In this document: piece by piece, positions 1 to 8,188 of the stretch
Layout of the letters: each line of letters starts with the position of its first letter
Numbering within the stretch: the first letter of the stretch is position 1
DNA from: Bacteroidota bacterium
GTDB taxonomy: Bacteria; Bacteroidota; Rhodothermia; Rhodothermales; UBA10348
Direction: 5' to 3'
Assembly: GCA_029262775.1 (NCBI GenBank)
Contig: JAJCYR010000056.1
Span: 186,001 to 250,000 of the forward strand
DNA: 64,000 nucleotides
Notes under the pieces: model-generated
Database searches by the model: none
What the model was told of the DNA's origin: nothing
The model's input: only the letters and a program-made list of their open reading frames with translations
Made by a program: the position numbers and the translations under genes

Positions 1-106
1 CGGTAGGATCTTCTCCGAACACGTCGTCTCCGACATTGGCTTCGACCATGGCCCGACGCATGCCCACAGTCGGCTTGGTGACCGTGTCCGAGCGAAGATC
101 AATCAT
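1..106 (-). CDS. ltaE: Low-specificity L-threonine aldolase, N-terminal fragment
   Basis: The gene runs off the left edge of the window, so only its first 35 codons are visible. The translation opens [13 protein letters not shown] and continues to a [11 protein letters not shown] stretch. Both segments are hallmarks of the PLP-dependent threonine aldolase family, which cleaves L-threonine or allo-threonine to glycine and acetaldehyde in the cytoplasm. The start codon overlaps the greA stop as ATGA, so the two genes are probably translationally coupled. The PLP lysine lies outside the window, so activity cannot be judged. Confidence 0.85.
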   Translation of the reverse strand, partial: MIDLRSDTVTKPTVGMRRAMVEANVGDDVFGEDPT

Positions 107-585
107 TGGCGCGATATGTCAATGATTTCAAACGTGACTGTGCCGGCGGGTACTTTGATGTCGGCCGTGTCACCGACCGATTTTCCGAGAAGCCCCGATC
201 CAACGGGACTCTTGACGGAAATTTTACCGCTGGCCAGATCCGCTTCTTCCGGCGCGACGAGGGTAAAAGTCTGCTCCATGTTGTTTGCGGTGTTACGAAC
301 GGAAACCTTGGAGAGGATGTAGGCCTTGGAGCTGTCAATCTGACTTTCATCGACCACGCGTGCAGACGAAATGGTAGATTCAAGCCTTGCAATCCTCGAT
401 TCCAGGTGCCCCTGTTCCTCCTTGGCCGCGTCGTATTCGGCATTTTCCGACAGGTCACCCTGGGCACGAGCCTCAGCAATGGCTTCGGCAATGCGCGCAC
501 GTTCCTTGGATCGCATGAACTGGAGTTCGTCCCTCAGTTTCTGAAGACCTTCTTTGGTCAGGTAGGTAATTTCTGGCGTTTCCAT
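103..585 (-). CDS. greA: Transcription elongation factor GreA
   Basis: This 160-residue protein has the normal GreA length. It binds the RNA polymerase secondary channel and stimulates cleavage of backtracked transcripts. The N-terminal half is the coiled coil with the conserved [14 protein letters not shown] segment that carries the acidic tip. The C-terminal half is the FKBP-like domain ending in [14 protein letters not shown] and VTFEIIDI. The start at 585 ([13 protein letters not shown]) is chosen because it begins at the family's usual N-terminus. An in-frame extension to 663 would add residues unlike GreA. The stop overlaps the downstream threonine aldolase start by 4 bases. Confidence 0.95.
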   Translation of the reverse strand: METPEITYLTKEGLQKLRDELQFMRSKERARIAEAIAEARAQGDLSENAEYDAAKEEQGHLESRIARLESTISSARVVDESQIDSSKAYILSKVSVRNTANNMEQTFTLVAPEEADLASGKISVKSPVGSGLLGKSVGDTADIKVPAGTVTFEIIDISRQ

Positions 586-646
586 ATGCGTTGCGGCAGA
601 GTGTCGGGTGGCTGCAGAATGAAAAAACTTCACAAATTTCACAATG

Positions 647-676
647 AAAAAACGCTGCCACATGGAGCGACAGCGT
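647..676 (-). terminator. Rho-independent terminator downstream of the NlpC/P60 gene
   Basis: On the minus strand an 8-bp stem (ACGCTGTC pairing with GGCAGCGT, one G-T wobble) is followed immediately by six T residues. It sits between the end of the NlpC/P60 gene (719) and greA (585), so it would separate the two transcription units. The AT-rich stretch just after it is the likely greA promoter region. Confidence 0.7.
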
Positions 677-718
677 CAGTATAGCCACTTGAACGCGGCA
701 TTGATATGGCTGTTTCCG

Positions 719-1345
719 TCAGCGTTCCGTCAGGTCCGGTACACCAATGCGTCCACGCTCATGCCGGGAAAGCACGAGCGGAAGTTCGTCTTCAGACAGG
801 ATGCGCCGGACCGTCATTTCGTGTTGCGACCAATAGCCTTCGTCGAGCGGAGATATCATGACGCCCCGACTGGACGAGGCGTGCAGGAACTGCCGATCCG
901 CCAGAACAATGCCAGCATGGCGACTTTTTCCTGGCGGCTCAAAGAAAACGAGGTCTCCGGGTATAGCGCGGCCGCGGCGAACGCGCTTGCCTTCCCGCAG
1001 TTGCTGCGATGTCGTTCTTGGAAGTGCTACGCCAAGGGCGTCGGCATAGACGCGCTGAATGAGTCCACTGCAGTCCACGCCTTCGTGAGACACACCACCG
1101 AACTGGTAGGGAGTATTCAGCCACCGCCCGGCATGCTGGCGCAGCAGGGTATCGAGTGCGCGCACCGGGCTCTCGTCCGAGCTGGAAACTGCCACCACTG
1201 TTGCCGATGCCACGGGCAGTGCTGCCGCCGAACTTTCGTCGAGTGTGACACCCGCATCGCGCGAAGCCATACCCGGCCGGGGCGACTGCAGAGCGGCGCA
1301 TCCAGACAGAAAAACCAGACACCATATAATGATTGCACGGTTCAT
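719..1345 (-). CDS. NlpC/P60 family cell-wall hydrolase, lipoprotein
   Basis: The 208-residue product begins with a lipoprotein signal peptide whose lipobox is LSGC (Cys16), so it is probably anchored in the periplasm. After a low-complexity linker, residues 65-200 form an NlpC/P60 papain-like domain: catalytic Cys92 in GVDCSGLIQ, His143 in SRHAGIVL, and His155 in FLHAS as a likely third polar residue. This family cleaves D-glutamyl-meso-diaminopimelate bonds in peptidoglycan peptides and resembles Spr/MepS. The gene is divergent from the bacilliredoxin gene across about 220 bases. The exact substrate is inferred from the family. Confidence 0.88.
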   Translation of the reverse strand: MNRAIIIWCLVFLSGCAALQSPRPGMASRDAGVTLDESSAAALPVASATVVAVSSSDESPVRALDTLLRQHAGRWLNTPYQFGGVSHEGVDCSGLIQRVYADALGVALPRTTSQQLREGKRVRRGRAIPGDLVFFEPPGKSRHAGIVLADRQFLHASSSRGVMISPLDEGYWSQHEMTVRRILSEDELPLVLSRHERGRIGVPDLTER

Positions 1346-1569
1346 GGTCGGGGTTTCGGCAGGCAGGTCGCCCCCTTAAGTACGAGGCCGGATCAATTTC
1401 CGGGAAGAGTCCGTTTCCTTGAAGGCTGTTGATGAACCAGCGTGCGCAAAGATGCGGGCGCCGGAATGCCAGATGCAAGGCGTCCCGATGGCATTTCGCC
1501 GCCGCAGAAGGGCGCGCTCTGGTTTTTCAACAACCTTCTTCTCCCATCATTAATCAAGGTCTTGCGCAC

Positions 1570-2109
1570 ATGCCTTATCCCGAACCTCTCGTCGCCCCTA
1601 TGCGGGCCGAACTGACCCGAATTGGCGTTGAAGAACTCATGACGCCAGACGCCGTGGATACGGCATTCGAGAAGGCTTCATCAGGTACCATGGTGCTCGT
1701 CGTCAACAGTGTGTGTGGATGTGCGGCGGCCAATGCACGCCCTGCCGTCACGCTGGCTCGCCAGTCGCCTATCCAACCAGATGCCTTCACAACCGTATTT
1801 GCGGGACAGGACCTGGAGGCCACGGCGCGCGCGCGGGAGTACATGGAGGGCATACCGCCCTCGTCACCGTTCATTGCACTTTTCAAGCATTCCGAGCCGG
1901 TATTCATCCTGGAACGACGTAACATTGAAGGCCGATCGGCGTCGGCCATTGCCATGGACCTGGTTGGTGCCTTCAAGGAGCATTGCGCGCCGGACGGTGG
2001 TGTAGGCACGTCAGACGAGGGGAATTTGTCCGGGGCGGCTGCAGATACCTCTGCAGGCGGGTTGGATGGTGCGAGTGATGTTCCATCGACGTTCCGTTCC
2101 ATTCTGTAG
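1570..2109 (+). CDS. BrxA/BrxB family bacilliredoxin (YphP/YqiW-like)
   Basis: Residues 1-145 match the bacilliredoxin family, thioredoxin-fold proteins with a CGC active site. Here it is Cys49-Gly50-Cys51 in NSVCGCAAANARP. In Firmicutes these enzymes remove bacillithiol from protein thiols. A role in thiol repair here is an inference. The MPYPEPLVAPMR start is the family's usual N-terminus; an in-frame extension to 1429 has no family character. The last roughly 35 residues (Gly, Ser, Ala and Asp rich) form a C-terminal tail not normal for the family, probably disordered. Confidence 0.88.
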   Translation: MPYPEPLVAPMRAELTRIGVEELMTPDAVDTAFEKASSGTMVLVVNSVCGCAAANARPAVTLARQSPIQPDAFTTVFAGQDLEATARAREYMEGIPPSSPFIALFKHSEPVFILERRNIEGRSASAIAMDLVGAFKEHCAPDGGVGTSDEGNLSGAAADTSAGGLDGASDVPSTFRSIL

Positions 2110-2222
2110 CGTGTCTGATTTGTAGCGTAGCTGACGGCTGCCTTTCAGGGAACACGGCCTTTTAAGGAATTGGAGGAAACGTCCGATACAAGGACCAGAA
2201 TCCACCATGCCGTATAACCGTC

Positions 2223-2498
2223 GTGAATACATCACCGTCACTCAGGCCGCTCGCCGAGTCGCAGGAGCAGGAGCCCTACCGTGAGCCCACGCTGCAGGAA
2301 CTCATCGAAGTCGGTCAGGATTTTGGTCTGATCCGGGAGGTGGAACGCGAGGAAGATGGCAGGCTCCGCATTCAGTGCAAGGAGGAGCTCTTTACGACCA
2401 ACCTGCACGAGGCGCAACTGCTGGTACGCGGGCTGTTGATCGGCTACTTCGCGTACCACACACGGGACGACCTGTCTCTGGCCAACTGGGAGAACTGA
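2223..2498 (+). CDS. Small hypothetical protein, 91 residues
   Basis: I do not recognise this protein. It is acidic, has no signal peptide or membrane segment, and ends LSLANWEN. The middle (FGLIREVEREEDGRLRIQC) looks like a beta-strand and helix mixture. The only in-frame start that fits is GTG at 2223, because a stop lies at 2163 and no ATG intervenes. A separate 25-codon frame begins at ATG 2207 and overlaps it out of frame. That frame may be a leader that couples translation, or chance. The gene precedes the thiolase by 60 bases. Confidence 0.55.
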   Translation: MNTSPSLRPLAESQEQEPYREPTLQELIEVGQDFGLIREVEREEDGRLRIQCKEELFTTNLHEAQLLVRGLLIGYFAYHTRDDLSLANWEN

Positions 2499-2558
2499 AC
2501 ACTACCGCGTCGCGTAGGAGTCGGGCCAACAATCGTATCAGTCCGAACTTCTTTTTCC

Positions 2559-3749
2559 ATGCGTGATGTTTTCATTGTCGATGCGGTCCGTACGCCCATC
2601 GGAACCTTCGGTGGCGCTCTTTCGGGTCTTTCTCCCGTAGATCTTGCAGCCCATGTCATGAAGGCGTCCGTGGCGCGGAGTGGCGTCGATGCGAGTGCCC
2701 TTGATCTGTACATTTTCGGAAACGTGCTCCGCGGCGGGCACGGTCAGCTTATTCCCCGTCAGGCCGCGCTCAAAGCGGGCATACCGGACGACATCGATGG
2801 CTTTGCGGTCGATATGGTCTGTTCGTCCGGGATGATGTCCGTGATGCAGGGAGCCTCCATGATCAAGGCGGACGATGCGGATCTGGTACTGACCGGTGGC
2901 ACCGAGTCGATGTCAGGTACTGGCTTCTACCTGTCTTCCAGGGCCCGCTGGGGTTATAAATTCCTGATGGGAAATCCTGAAGGATTGACCGATCTCCTTC
3001 TGCACGATGGACTTACAGATCCCATGTCCGGCGAAGCCATGGGCAGCCAAACGGAGCGGATCGCCACTGAAAAGGGTATTACCCGAGAAGGGCTCGATGC
3101 CGTGGCGCTCGCCTCACACCTGCGCGCCCATGAGGCCTGGGAGACCGGAGCCTTCACGGCGGAGGTGGCTCCCATTGAATACAAGGCGCGACGCGGCATG
3201 GAAACACTCTCGCGTGACGAGGGCATCCGGCCCGACACCACGAACGAATCGCTGGCGCGCCTGCGGCCAGCCTTCGATTCGAATGGCATTCTGACGGCGG
3301 GTAACTCCAGTCAGATATCGGACGGCGCCTCGGCCATTATGCTGGCCAGCGAACGTGCCGTCAAGCGGCACGGCCTGAGGCCGCTTGCCCGCATTATGGG
3401 ATCGGGTATTTCCGCCGGTGAATCGTGGCGCTTCACCGAGGCTCCTGTGCCAGCCGTCAAGAAAGCCCTGGACAAGCTGGGCCTGTCCATCTCCGATTTC
3501 GATCTGCACGAAAACAACGAGGCATTCGCCATCAACAGCATCCTCTACAGCACCATGTTGGGTGTGGACATGGACCGTATCAACGTCCATGGAGGCGCCG
3601 TAGCGCTGGGGCACCCGATTGGGTGCAGCGGTTCCAGGATCCTGACGACGCTCGTTCACGCGCTGCACCACTACGACAAGTCAAAAGGCATGGCCGCCAT
3701 TTGTCACGGGACCGGTGGTGGCACGGCGGTGGCCCTGGAGCGCGTCTGA
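2559..3749 (+). CDS. Acetyl-CoA acetyltransferase (thiolase)
   Basis: The 396-residue protein has the full thiolase length and order of motifs. The acyl-accepting Cys88 sits in DMVCSSGMM, followed by ENNEAFA, catalytic His352 in GHPIGCSGSR, and the second catalytic Cys382 near the C-terminus. It would condense two acetyl-CoA to acetoacetyl-CoA or cleave 3-ketoacyl-CoA. The C-terminal motif reads ICHGTGGG rather than the more usual CIGGG form, which may affect substrate preference. Its stop shares a base with the crcB start (TGATG), so the two are coupled. Direction of reaction cannot be told from sequence. Confidence 0.92.
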   Translation: MRDVFIVDAVRTPIGTFGGALSGLSPVDLAAHVMKASVARSGVDASALDLYIFGNVLRGGHGQLIPRQAALKAGIPDDIDGFAVDMVCSSGMMSVMQGASMIKADDADLVLTGGTESMSGTGFYLSSRARWGYKFLMGNPEGLTDLLLHDGLTDPMSGEAMGSQTERIATEKGITREGLDAVALASHLRAHEAWETGAFTAEVAPIEYKARRGMETLSRDEGIRPDTTNESLARLRPAFDSNGILTAGNSSQISDGASAIMLASERAVKRHGLRPLARIMGSGISAGESWRFTEAPVPAVKKALDKLGLSISDFDLHENNEAFAINSILYSTMLGVDMDRINVHGGAVALGHPIGCSGSRILTTLVHALHHYDKSKGMAAICHGTGGGTAVALERV

Positions 3750-4132
3750 TGCCGGTTATCTATGTTGCTCTGGGGGGCGCGCTGGGTGCGGTGCTCCGGT
3801 TTGCCGTATCGGGCGTGGTCGTGCCAACGATGGGCGATGCGTTTCCGTGGGGCACACTGGCGGTCAACATCCTGGGATCATTTGTCGCGGGTCTCCTCTG
3901 GGCGAGCCTCGGACAGACCGCGGGGCAGGAACGACTCAATGCGCTGTTCGTGATCGGGATGATGGGGGCGTTTACGACGTTTTCCACCTTCAGCGTGGAG
4001 AGTTTCCGCTTGTTTGAGGTATCCGGACTTCAGCCGGCACTGGTGAACGTGCTTGCCAACAACGTGGGAGCCCTGCTGGCGGCTATCGGGGGTATCTGGG
4101 TGGGCCGGACGTTTCTCGCCGGGGCGACATGA
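3749..4132 (+). CDS. crcB: Fluoride ion channel CrcB/Fluc
   Basis: This 127-residue protein has four predicted membrane helices. It carries the Fluc signature segments: GGALGAVLRF near the N-terminus, WGTLAVNILGSF in helix 2, and GMMGAFTTFSTFS in the broken helix 3 that lines the pore. CrcB proteins work as dual-topology dimers that export fluoride. The gene is wedged between thiolase (1-base overlap) and the acyl-CoA reductase (4-base ATGA overlap), an unusual place for a fluoride channel. I see no fluoride riboswitch upstream, which fits its internal operon position. Confidence 0.95.
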   Translation: MPVIYVALGGALGAVLRFAVSGVVVPTMGDAFPWGTLAVNILGSFVAGLLWASLGQTAGQERLNALFVIGMMGAFTTFSTFSVESFRLFEVSGLQPALVNVLANNVGALLAAIGGIWVGRTFLAGAT

Positions 4133-5202
4133 ACCGGGATGTGTGTGATGTGCTCGCCGCGTGCGCCCAGATGTGGATTGATATCGATCACCCAGCACGC
4201 GTCGAGGCGGTCGAGGCTACGCTCCGTTCTGACGGTCACCGGTTCACGGAAGAGGCGATGGCGTTTGCCGTGAATCGGACCATGCATGCGCTCCAGGATG
4301 TGGATGCGATGCAGACCTGGCATAAACAGCTTGCCGGGCTCGGAGAAGGACGCACGCTGGCGGTCCTGAATCCGGGTCACATACCGTTTGTTGAAATCCA
4401 GGACTTGGTCGCCGCGCTTCTGGCGGGATTCGCCTGGCGGGGAACCGTGTCCAGCCGGTCCCCTTGGCTGATGCCAGCCTTTCTGGATGAACTCCTGCAT
4501 TTGTTCGGCGGGAATTCGTGTATGGATGCGGCGATTGGGTCATTCGAGGAGGTGGTGACCGGAGCCGATCTTCTGATCGCGTCGGGCAGTGATGACACGA
4601 TGAAGGATGTGGCACAACGCGCTGCGGACGCAGGATTCCCCCGGGAGCGCTGCTGGCTGCGGGGTCATCGTTTTTCCGTGGCCATTCTGGATGGCAAAGA
4701 GACCCAGGACGAACTGATTGCCGCCGCGGAGGACATGATGCTGCACGAAGGGCAGGGGTGCCGGAGCACAGCAATCGTGTTTGCGCCGGAATCCCACTCG
4801 CCCGACGGGCTGCTCGAGGCCCTGGCGACCTTCAGGGGTACATTTCCGGTTCATCCGCGAACTTCAGGCGCACTCGTTATGCAGAGAGGGTTCCTTGCCG
4901 CCGTCGACTGGCCACACGCCTGGGGCGAGGGGCCGTCCTTCCTGCTGTCACGGGGCGAAGCCGAGGAGCAGGGACCCGGTCATGTCCGCTGGACGGCGTA
5001 CAGGCAGCCAGATGTCGTTTCGGCATGGGTGGCCGAAAACCGGGGCCGTCTACAGTCTGTCTACGTGCGTGAGGAGCGGCAGGTCAACTGGTCGGAGCGC
5101 TGCGGCATGGACGCGGAGCGGCTTGGTAGCGCACAACGACCGCCACTCGACTGGTACCCGGACGGAATGTCGCACAAGGAGTTCTTTCAAGAACACTTTT
5201 GA
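4129..5202 (+). CDS. LuxC-type acyl-CoA reductase
   Basis: The 357-residue protein resembles the LuxC/acyl-CoA reductase branch of the aldehyde dehydrogenase superfamily, which reduces acyl-CoA or acyl-enzyme to a fatty aldehyde. The supporting segment is HEGQGCRSTAIVF, where the Cys occupies the catalytic thiol position. Before it come GADLLIASGSDDTM and LAVLNPGHIPF in a Rossmann-like region. No signal peptide or membrane helix is seen. The overlap with crcB and proximity to thiolase suggest a role in acyl-CoA or lipid metabolism. No luciferase genes are present, so bioluminescence is not implied. Confidence 0.65.
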   Translation: MNRDVCDVLAACAQMWIDIDHPARVEAVEATLRSDGHRFTEEAMAFAVNRTMHALQDVDAMQTWHKQLAGLGEGRTLAVLNPGHIPFVEIQDLVAALLAGFAWRGTVSSRSPWLMPAFLDELLHLFGGNSCMDAAIGSFEEVVTGADLLIASGSDDTMKDVAQRAADAGFPRERCWLRGHRFSVAILDGKETQDELIAAAEDMMLHEGQGCRSTAIVFAPESHSPDGLLEALATFRGTFPVHPRTSGALVMQRGFLAAVDWPHAWGEGPSFLLSRGEAEEQGPGHVRWTAYRQPDVVSAWVAENRGRLQSVYVREERQVNWSERCGMDAERLGSAQRPPLDWYPDGMSHKEFFQEHF

Positions 5203-5223
5203 TACCGCACGCGTTTACGCCCG

Positions 5224-5676
5224 ATGGAATCGCCAAAACAAGGATACAAACAACCTGAGGATGCAGGCGCGCCGGACCCCACTCCAAATGGTCCGCTGAC
5301 GCAGGGTCGGCAATTTTTTGATGATGTCCGGGAGTGGGTGGAACTGCGCGTGGAACTGTTCCAACTTGATGTCGAGGAACGCATCCAGGATGCCATCAAC
5401 AGGATGGCACAGGCCGCTCTCGTTGTTGTGCTCATGGCGCTGGCGTTGCTGTTCATGGCCATGGCAGCTGCTTTTGCCCTTGGAGCGTGGATGGGCAGTA
5501 CGGCGCTGGGTTTCCTGGTCGTGGCTGTAGTCGGACTCCTCGCGGCGATCGGTGTAAAGTCCTCCCGCCCCAAAGTTGCACCCCGCCTTTTCCGGGAGGA
5601 CGGCCAAAGCAATGGGAACCGGGGCAATGCGAACCAGAGCGAAAAAAAACTGCCGGAGCATGACCATGTCGAATGA
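5224..5676 (+). CDS. Phage-holin-superfamily-like membrane protein (YqjE-like)
   Basis: The 150-residue protein has a charged N-terminal amphipathic region ending in VELRVELFQLDVEERIQD. Two adjacent hydrophobic helices follow (roughly residues 62-85 and 90-112) and then a polar tail. This layout matches the putative phage holin superfamily III/YqjE group often found in cell envelopes of non-phage genomes. No lysis genes are nearby, so holin function is unlikely. The stop overlaps the start of the next gene by 11 bases, suggesting that the two small membrane proteins act together. Confidence 0.6.
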   Translation: MESPKQGYKQPEDAGAPDPTPNGPLTQGRQFFDDVREWVELRVELFQLDVEERIQDAINRMAQAALVVVLMALALLFMAMAAAFALGAWMGSTALGFLVVAVVGLLAAIGVKSSRPKVAPRLFREDGQSNGNRGNANQSEKKLPEHDHVE

Positions 5677-6190
5677 TCACGGTCACGCCGTCACGTCGGC
5701 AGGTGCCGGGCCTGGTTCCGGGGCCAGGTCGTCCTCGCGGCGGGGGGAAATCGAGCAGGCGTTGGCCGAACGGCAGCGGCGAATTTCAGCGCGCGTCGAT
5801 GCTGTGCAGGCGTATGTCCCCACAGGCTCAGGCGCCTGGAGTAGCACCCTTCGGCGCCTGAAGGTGAGACGCGTCCTGCCATTCCTGGCGGCAGCGGGCA
5901 TGTTTCTGGTGGTTCGGGGTCTGAGGTCGCGGCGCTGGACGCCCTATGAGGAAGGACTTGACCACGTGTCAGAACGCCTTGCAACGAGTATCAAGGAGCA
6001 CCTGGAGCGTGGAGAAGATGCATCGGACGCGGTCAAGGCGGCTCTCGACATGCATCCACCTATTCTTGAACTGAAGCAGTCACGTGGTCTGATTGGCATT
6101 GTTGCCCATCATTTTTCGCATTCGGTTTCATCGGCCATCTCGAGAGAACTGGTACATCGGGTGGCAGCATTGTTGGATCGGAAGCGGTAG
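5666..6190 (+). CDS. Hypothetical membrane-associated protein (YqjD/DUF3618-like layout)
   Basis: The 174-residue product starts with a Gly/Ser-rich stretch, then a charged helical segment (EIEQALAERQRRISARVDAVQ). One hydrophobic helix follows near residues 70-88 (VLPFLAAAGMFLVVRGL), then a basic and helical C-terminal domain. Start 5666 is preferred because GGAG lies 7 bases upstream; ATG 5660 is too close to it. It overlaps the preceding YqjE-like gene, the same pairing seen for the enterobacterial yqjD-yqjE locus. I infer a membrane or envelope role but cannot name one. Confidence 0.5.
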   Translation: MSNDHGHAVTSAGAGPGSGARSSSRRGEIEQALAERQRRISARVDAVQAYVPTGSGAWSSTLRRLKVRRVLPFLAAAGMFLVVRGLRSRRWTPYEEGLDHVSERLATSIKEHLERGEDASDAVKAALDMHPPILELKQSRGLIGIVAHHFSHSVSSAISRELVHRVAALLDRKR

Positions 6191-6284
6191 GACCCGTGAA
6201 GTCTCTGTTCGTGACCGAAGCGGGGGGAATCATTTCTTCCGCTTTTGTGTCGAAAGCCCTCTTCTTTTTGAACCCCACTGAATC

Positions 6285-6920
6285 ATGCGAATCGTTCTGT
6301 TCGGCCCCCCCGGTGTTGGCAAAGGCAGCCAGGCCAGTATGCTCGTTGAAAAACGGGGGGTGACCCATATTTCGACCGGCATCCTGCTTCGACGGGCCAT
6401 CCGGGAGGAGACAGACCTCGGCCTGAAGGCCAAGGAATATGTGGAATCAGGGCACCTCGTGCCGGGCGCCCTGGTCCGTGAACTCGCCAACGGTGCACTC
6501 GATGGGGCCGGCTACGACCAGTTCGTTCTGGATGGATACCCGCGCACGATCGAACAGGCCAATTGGCTGATGTCGGACCTCGCTGCTGCCGGAACGTCGC
6601 TTTCCGCGGTTATCAGCCTCGTTGTGTCGGACAATGTTATTGTGGACCGATTATCCAAGCGCCGTATCAACATCCGGACGGGTGAAAACTACCATTTGGA
6701 CTTCAAGCCGGTCCCAGCAGGTGTTCCGCTGGAGGACGTCGTACAACGCAAGGATGACCGTCCAGAGGCTATTCTACACCGACTTAGCGTCTACCGGAGT
6801 GAGACGTTTCCGGTGGTCGCATTTTTTCGGGATCGCGGTCTGCTTCATGAAATCAGCGGAGAAGGAAGCTTCTCGGACGTGTGTGACCGCATTCTGCAGG
6901 TAGCCGACGCGGGTAGCTGA
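6285..6920 (+). CDS. adk: Adenylate kinase
   Basis: The 211-residue enzyme interconverts ATP plus AMP with two ADP. The P-loop is GPPGVGKGSQ at residues 7-16; Ser replaces the usual Thr at the position after KG. The AMP site shows ISTGILLR and DGYPRT, and the LID contains RRINIRTGENYHLDF. Length and motif order are those of the long-LID bacterial form. The LID lacks four zinc-binding cysteines. It sits two bases upstream of the polyprenyl synthase start, so both are probably in one operon. Confidence 0.95.
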   Translation: MRIVLFGPPGVGKGSQASMLVEKRGVTHISTGILLRRAIREETDLGLKAKEYVESGHLVPGALVRELANGALDGAGYDQFVLDGYPRTIEQANWLMSDLAAAGTSLSAVISLVVSDNVIVDRLSKRRINIRTGENYHLDFKPVPAGVPLEDVVQRKDDRPEAILHRLSVYRSETFPVVAFFRDRGLLHEISGEGSFSDVCDRILQVADAGS

Positions 6921-6921
6921 C

Positions 6922-7902
6922 GTGTCTGATGCCGCCTACGAGTTCATGTCTGCGTCCCGCGAGCGGGTAGACCGGTTGCTCGCCGGACTGGAGATGCGTC
7001 AGGATCCGGTTGGTCTCTACGATCCCGTCCGGTATGTACTCGAAGCCCCCGGAAAGCGGATCCGGCCGCTATTGACCCTTGCATCCGCGGCGCTCTACGA
7101 CGCGCCGGAGAATGACGCGCTGTCGGTGGCGGCAGCCATGGAAGTGTTCCATTCGTTCACGCTGGTGCATGACGACATCATGGACGGTGCCGCCGAGCGC
7201 CGGGGACGCGCTGCGGTCCATATCAAATGGGACGAACCGACGGCAATCCTGTGCGGGGACTATCTGATGGGTCTGTCCATGGAACTGGTTGCGGGCATCG
7301 ATTCGCCCCGGCGGTCAGATGTGATCCGCCGTTTCCTGGCCACCGTCAGAACCCTGTGTGAAGGTCAGATCCGCGACATGCGGTTCGAGCAGAAGATGAA
7401 CGTTCCGCTCGACGACTACATGCTCATGATTGGACAAAAGACGGCCGCGCTCCTGCAGACGTCCGTTGTATTGGGAGGAATGTTGGGCGATGCGCCGCCC
7501 GGCGATATCCTCCACCTCGAGCACTATGGAGAACATCTTGGGCTGGCATTCCAGATTCAGGACGACCTGCTTGACGTGACGGCCGACGAATCGTCGTGGG
7601 GGAAGCCCGTGGGGGGGGACCTGGTGACGGGAAAGCGGACCTGGCTGTTGCTGCGTGCTCTCGAGGTTACAGTGGGCGAGGACTATACCTGGTTCCGGCG
7701 CATTTTATCGGATGGGTTGGATGCGGACCTGATTCCCGAAGCGCGCCGTCGTCTTTCTGCAGCAGGTATTCTGGATGCCGCGCAGAAAGCCGTTATATTC
7801 CATTCGGAAGCTGCCAGAAGGCATCTTGACCACCTGCCCGACCGCCGGGAGCGTGATGTGTTTCGTGAATTGGCCGTAGAACTCGAACGACGCGTCCACT
7901 GA
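6922..7902 (+). CDS. Polyprenyl diphosphate synthase (FPP/GGPP synthase type)
   Basis: The 326-residue protein is a trans-isoprenyl diphosphate synthase. The first aspartate-rich motif is DDIMD at residues 84-88 in LVHDDIMDG, and the second is QIQDDLLD near residues 213-220. The substrate-binding GKRIRP segment lies near residue 45. It condenses IPP with allylic diphosphates. The short DDxxD form of the first motif fits a C15-C20 product, and GGPP would feed the carotenoid genes at 18-22 kb, but chain length is not certain. It starts with GTG one base after the adk stop. Confidence 0.9.
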   Translation: MSDAAYEFMSASRERVDRLLAGLEMRQDPVGLYDPVRYVLEAPGKRIRPLLTLASAALYDAPENDALSVAAAMEVFHSFTLVHDDIMDGAAERRGRAAVHIKWDEPTAILCGDYLMGLSMELVAGIDSPRRSDVIRRFLATVRTLCEGQIRDMRFEQKMNVPLDDYMLMIGQKTAALLQTSVVLGGMLGDAPPGDILHLEHYGEHLGLAFQIQDDLLDVTADESSWGKPVGGDLVTGKRTWLLLRALEVTVGEDYTWFRRILSDGLDADLIPEARRRLSAAGILDAAQKAVIFHSEAARRHLDHLPDRRERDVFRELAVELERRVH

Positions 7903-7918
7903 CAAACCTGGGCCAGAC

Positions 7919-8188
7919 ATGATTGAAAGAGAAGTAACCGTGACCAACCGGGCAGGTCTGCATACGCGGCCTGCTTCTATGATTGTTCGTACAGCGGCCC
8001 AATTCAAGTCGGAATTTTTCATCCACAAGGACGGCTACGAAATCAACGGAAAGAGCATAATCGGCGTCATGACGCTGGCCGCCGAGCAAGGAGCTGCACT
8101 CATCCTGCAATTGGATGGCCCGGACGAGGAGGAAGCCTTCACGGCCCTTGCAGCACTCTTCGAGGACGGATTCGGAGAGGTGAAATAG
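7919..8188 (+). CDS. ptsH: Phosphocarrier protein HPr
   Basis: The 89-residue protein carries the HPr active site RAGLHTRPA with His15, which receives phosphate from enzyme I. It also has the regulatory KSIIGVM segment with Ser46, which in many phyla is phosphorylated by HPr kinase. Ser46 suggests a regulatory role. The stop shares its last base with the ptsI GTG start (TAGTG), so the pair is coupled. No sugar-specific EII gene is in the window. Confidence 0.95.
   Translation: MIEREVTVTNRAGLHTRPASMIVRTAAQFKSEFFIHKDGYEINGKSIIGVMTLAAEQGAALILQLDGPDEEEAFTALAALFEDGFGEVK

Noticed and set aside
644-1432. A 262-codon plus-strand open frame opposite the NlpC/P60 gene
   Set aside because: The minus-strand protein has a lipobox and the NlpC/P60 catalytic residues; the plus frame is its shadow.
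4129-5202. A bioluminescence operon suggested by the LuxC-like reductase
   Set aside because: No luciferase (luxA, luxB), luxD or luxE gene is nearby; LuxC-type reductases also occur outside luminescent bacteria.
5224-6190. A prophage lysis cassette suggested by the holin-superfamily-like protein
   Set aside because: No endolysin, spanin, capsid or integrase genes flank it, and the pair matches the chromosomal yqjE/yqjD layout.
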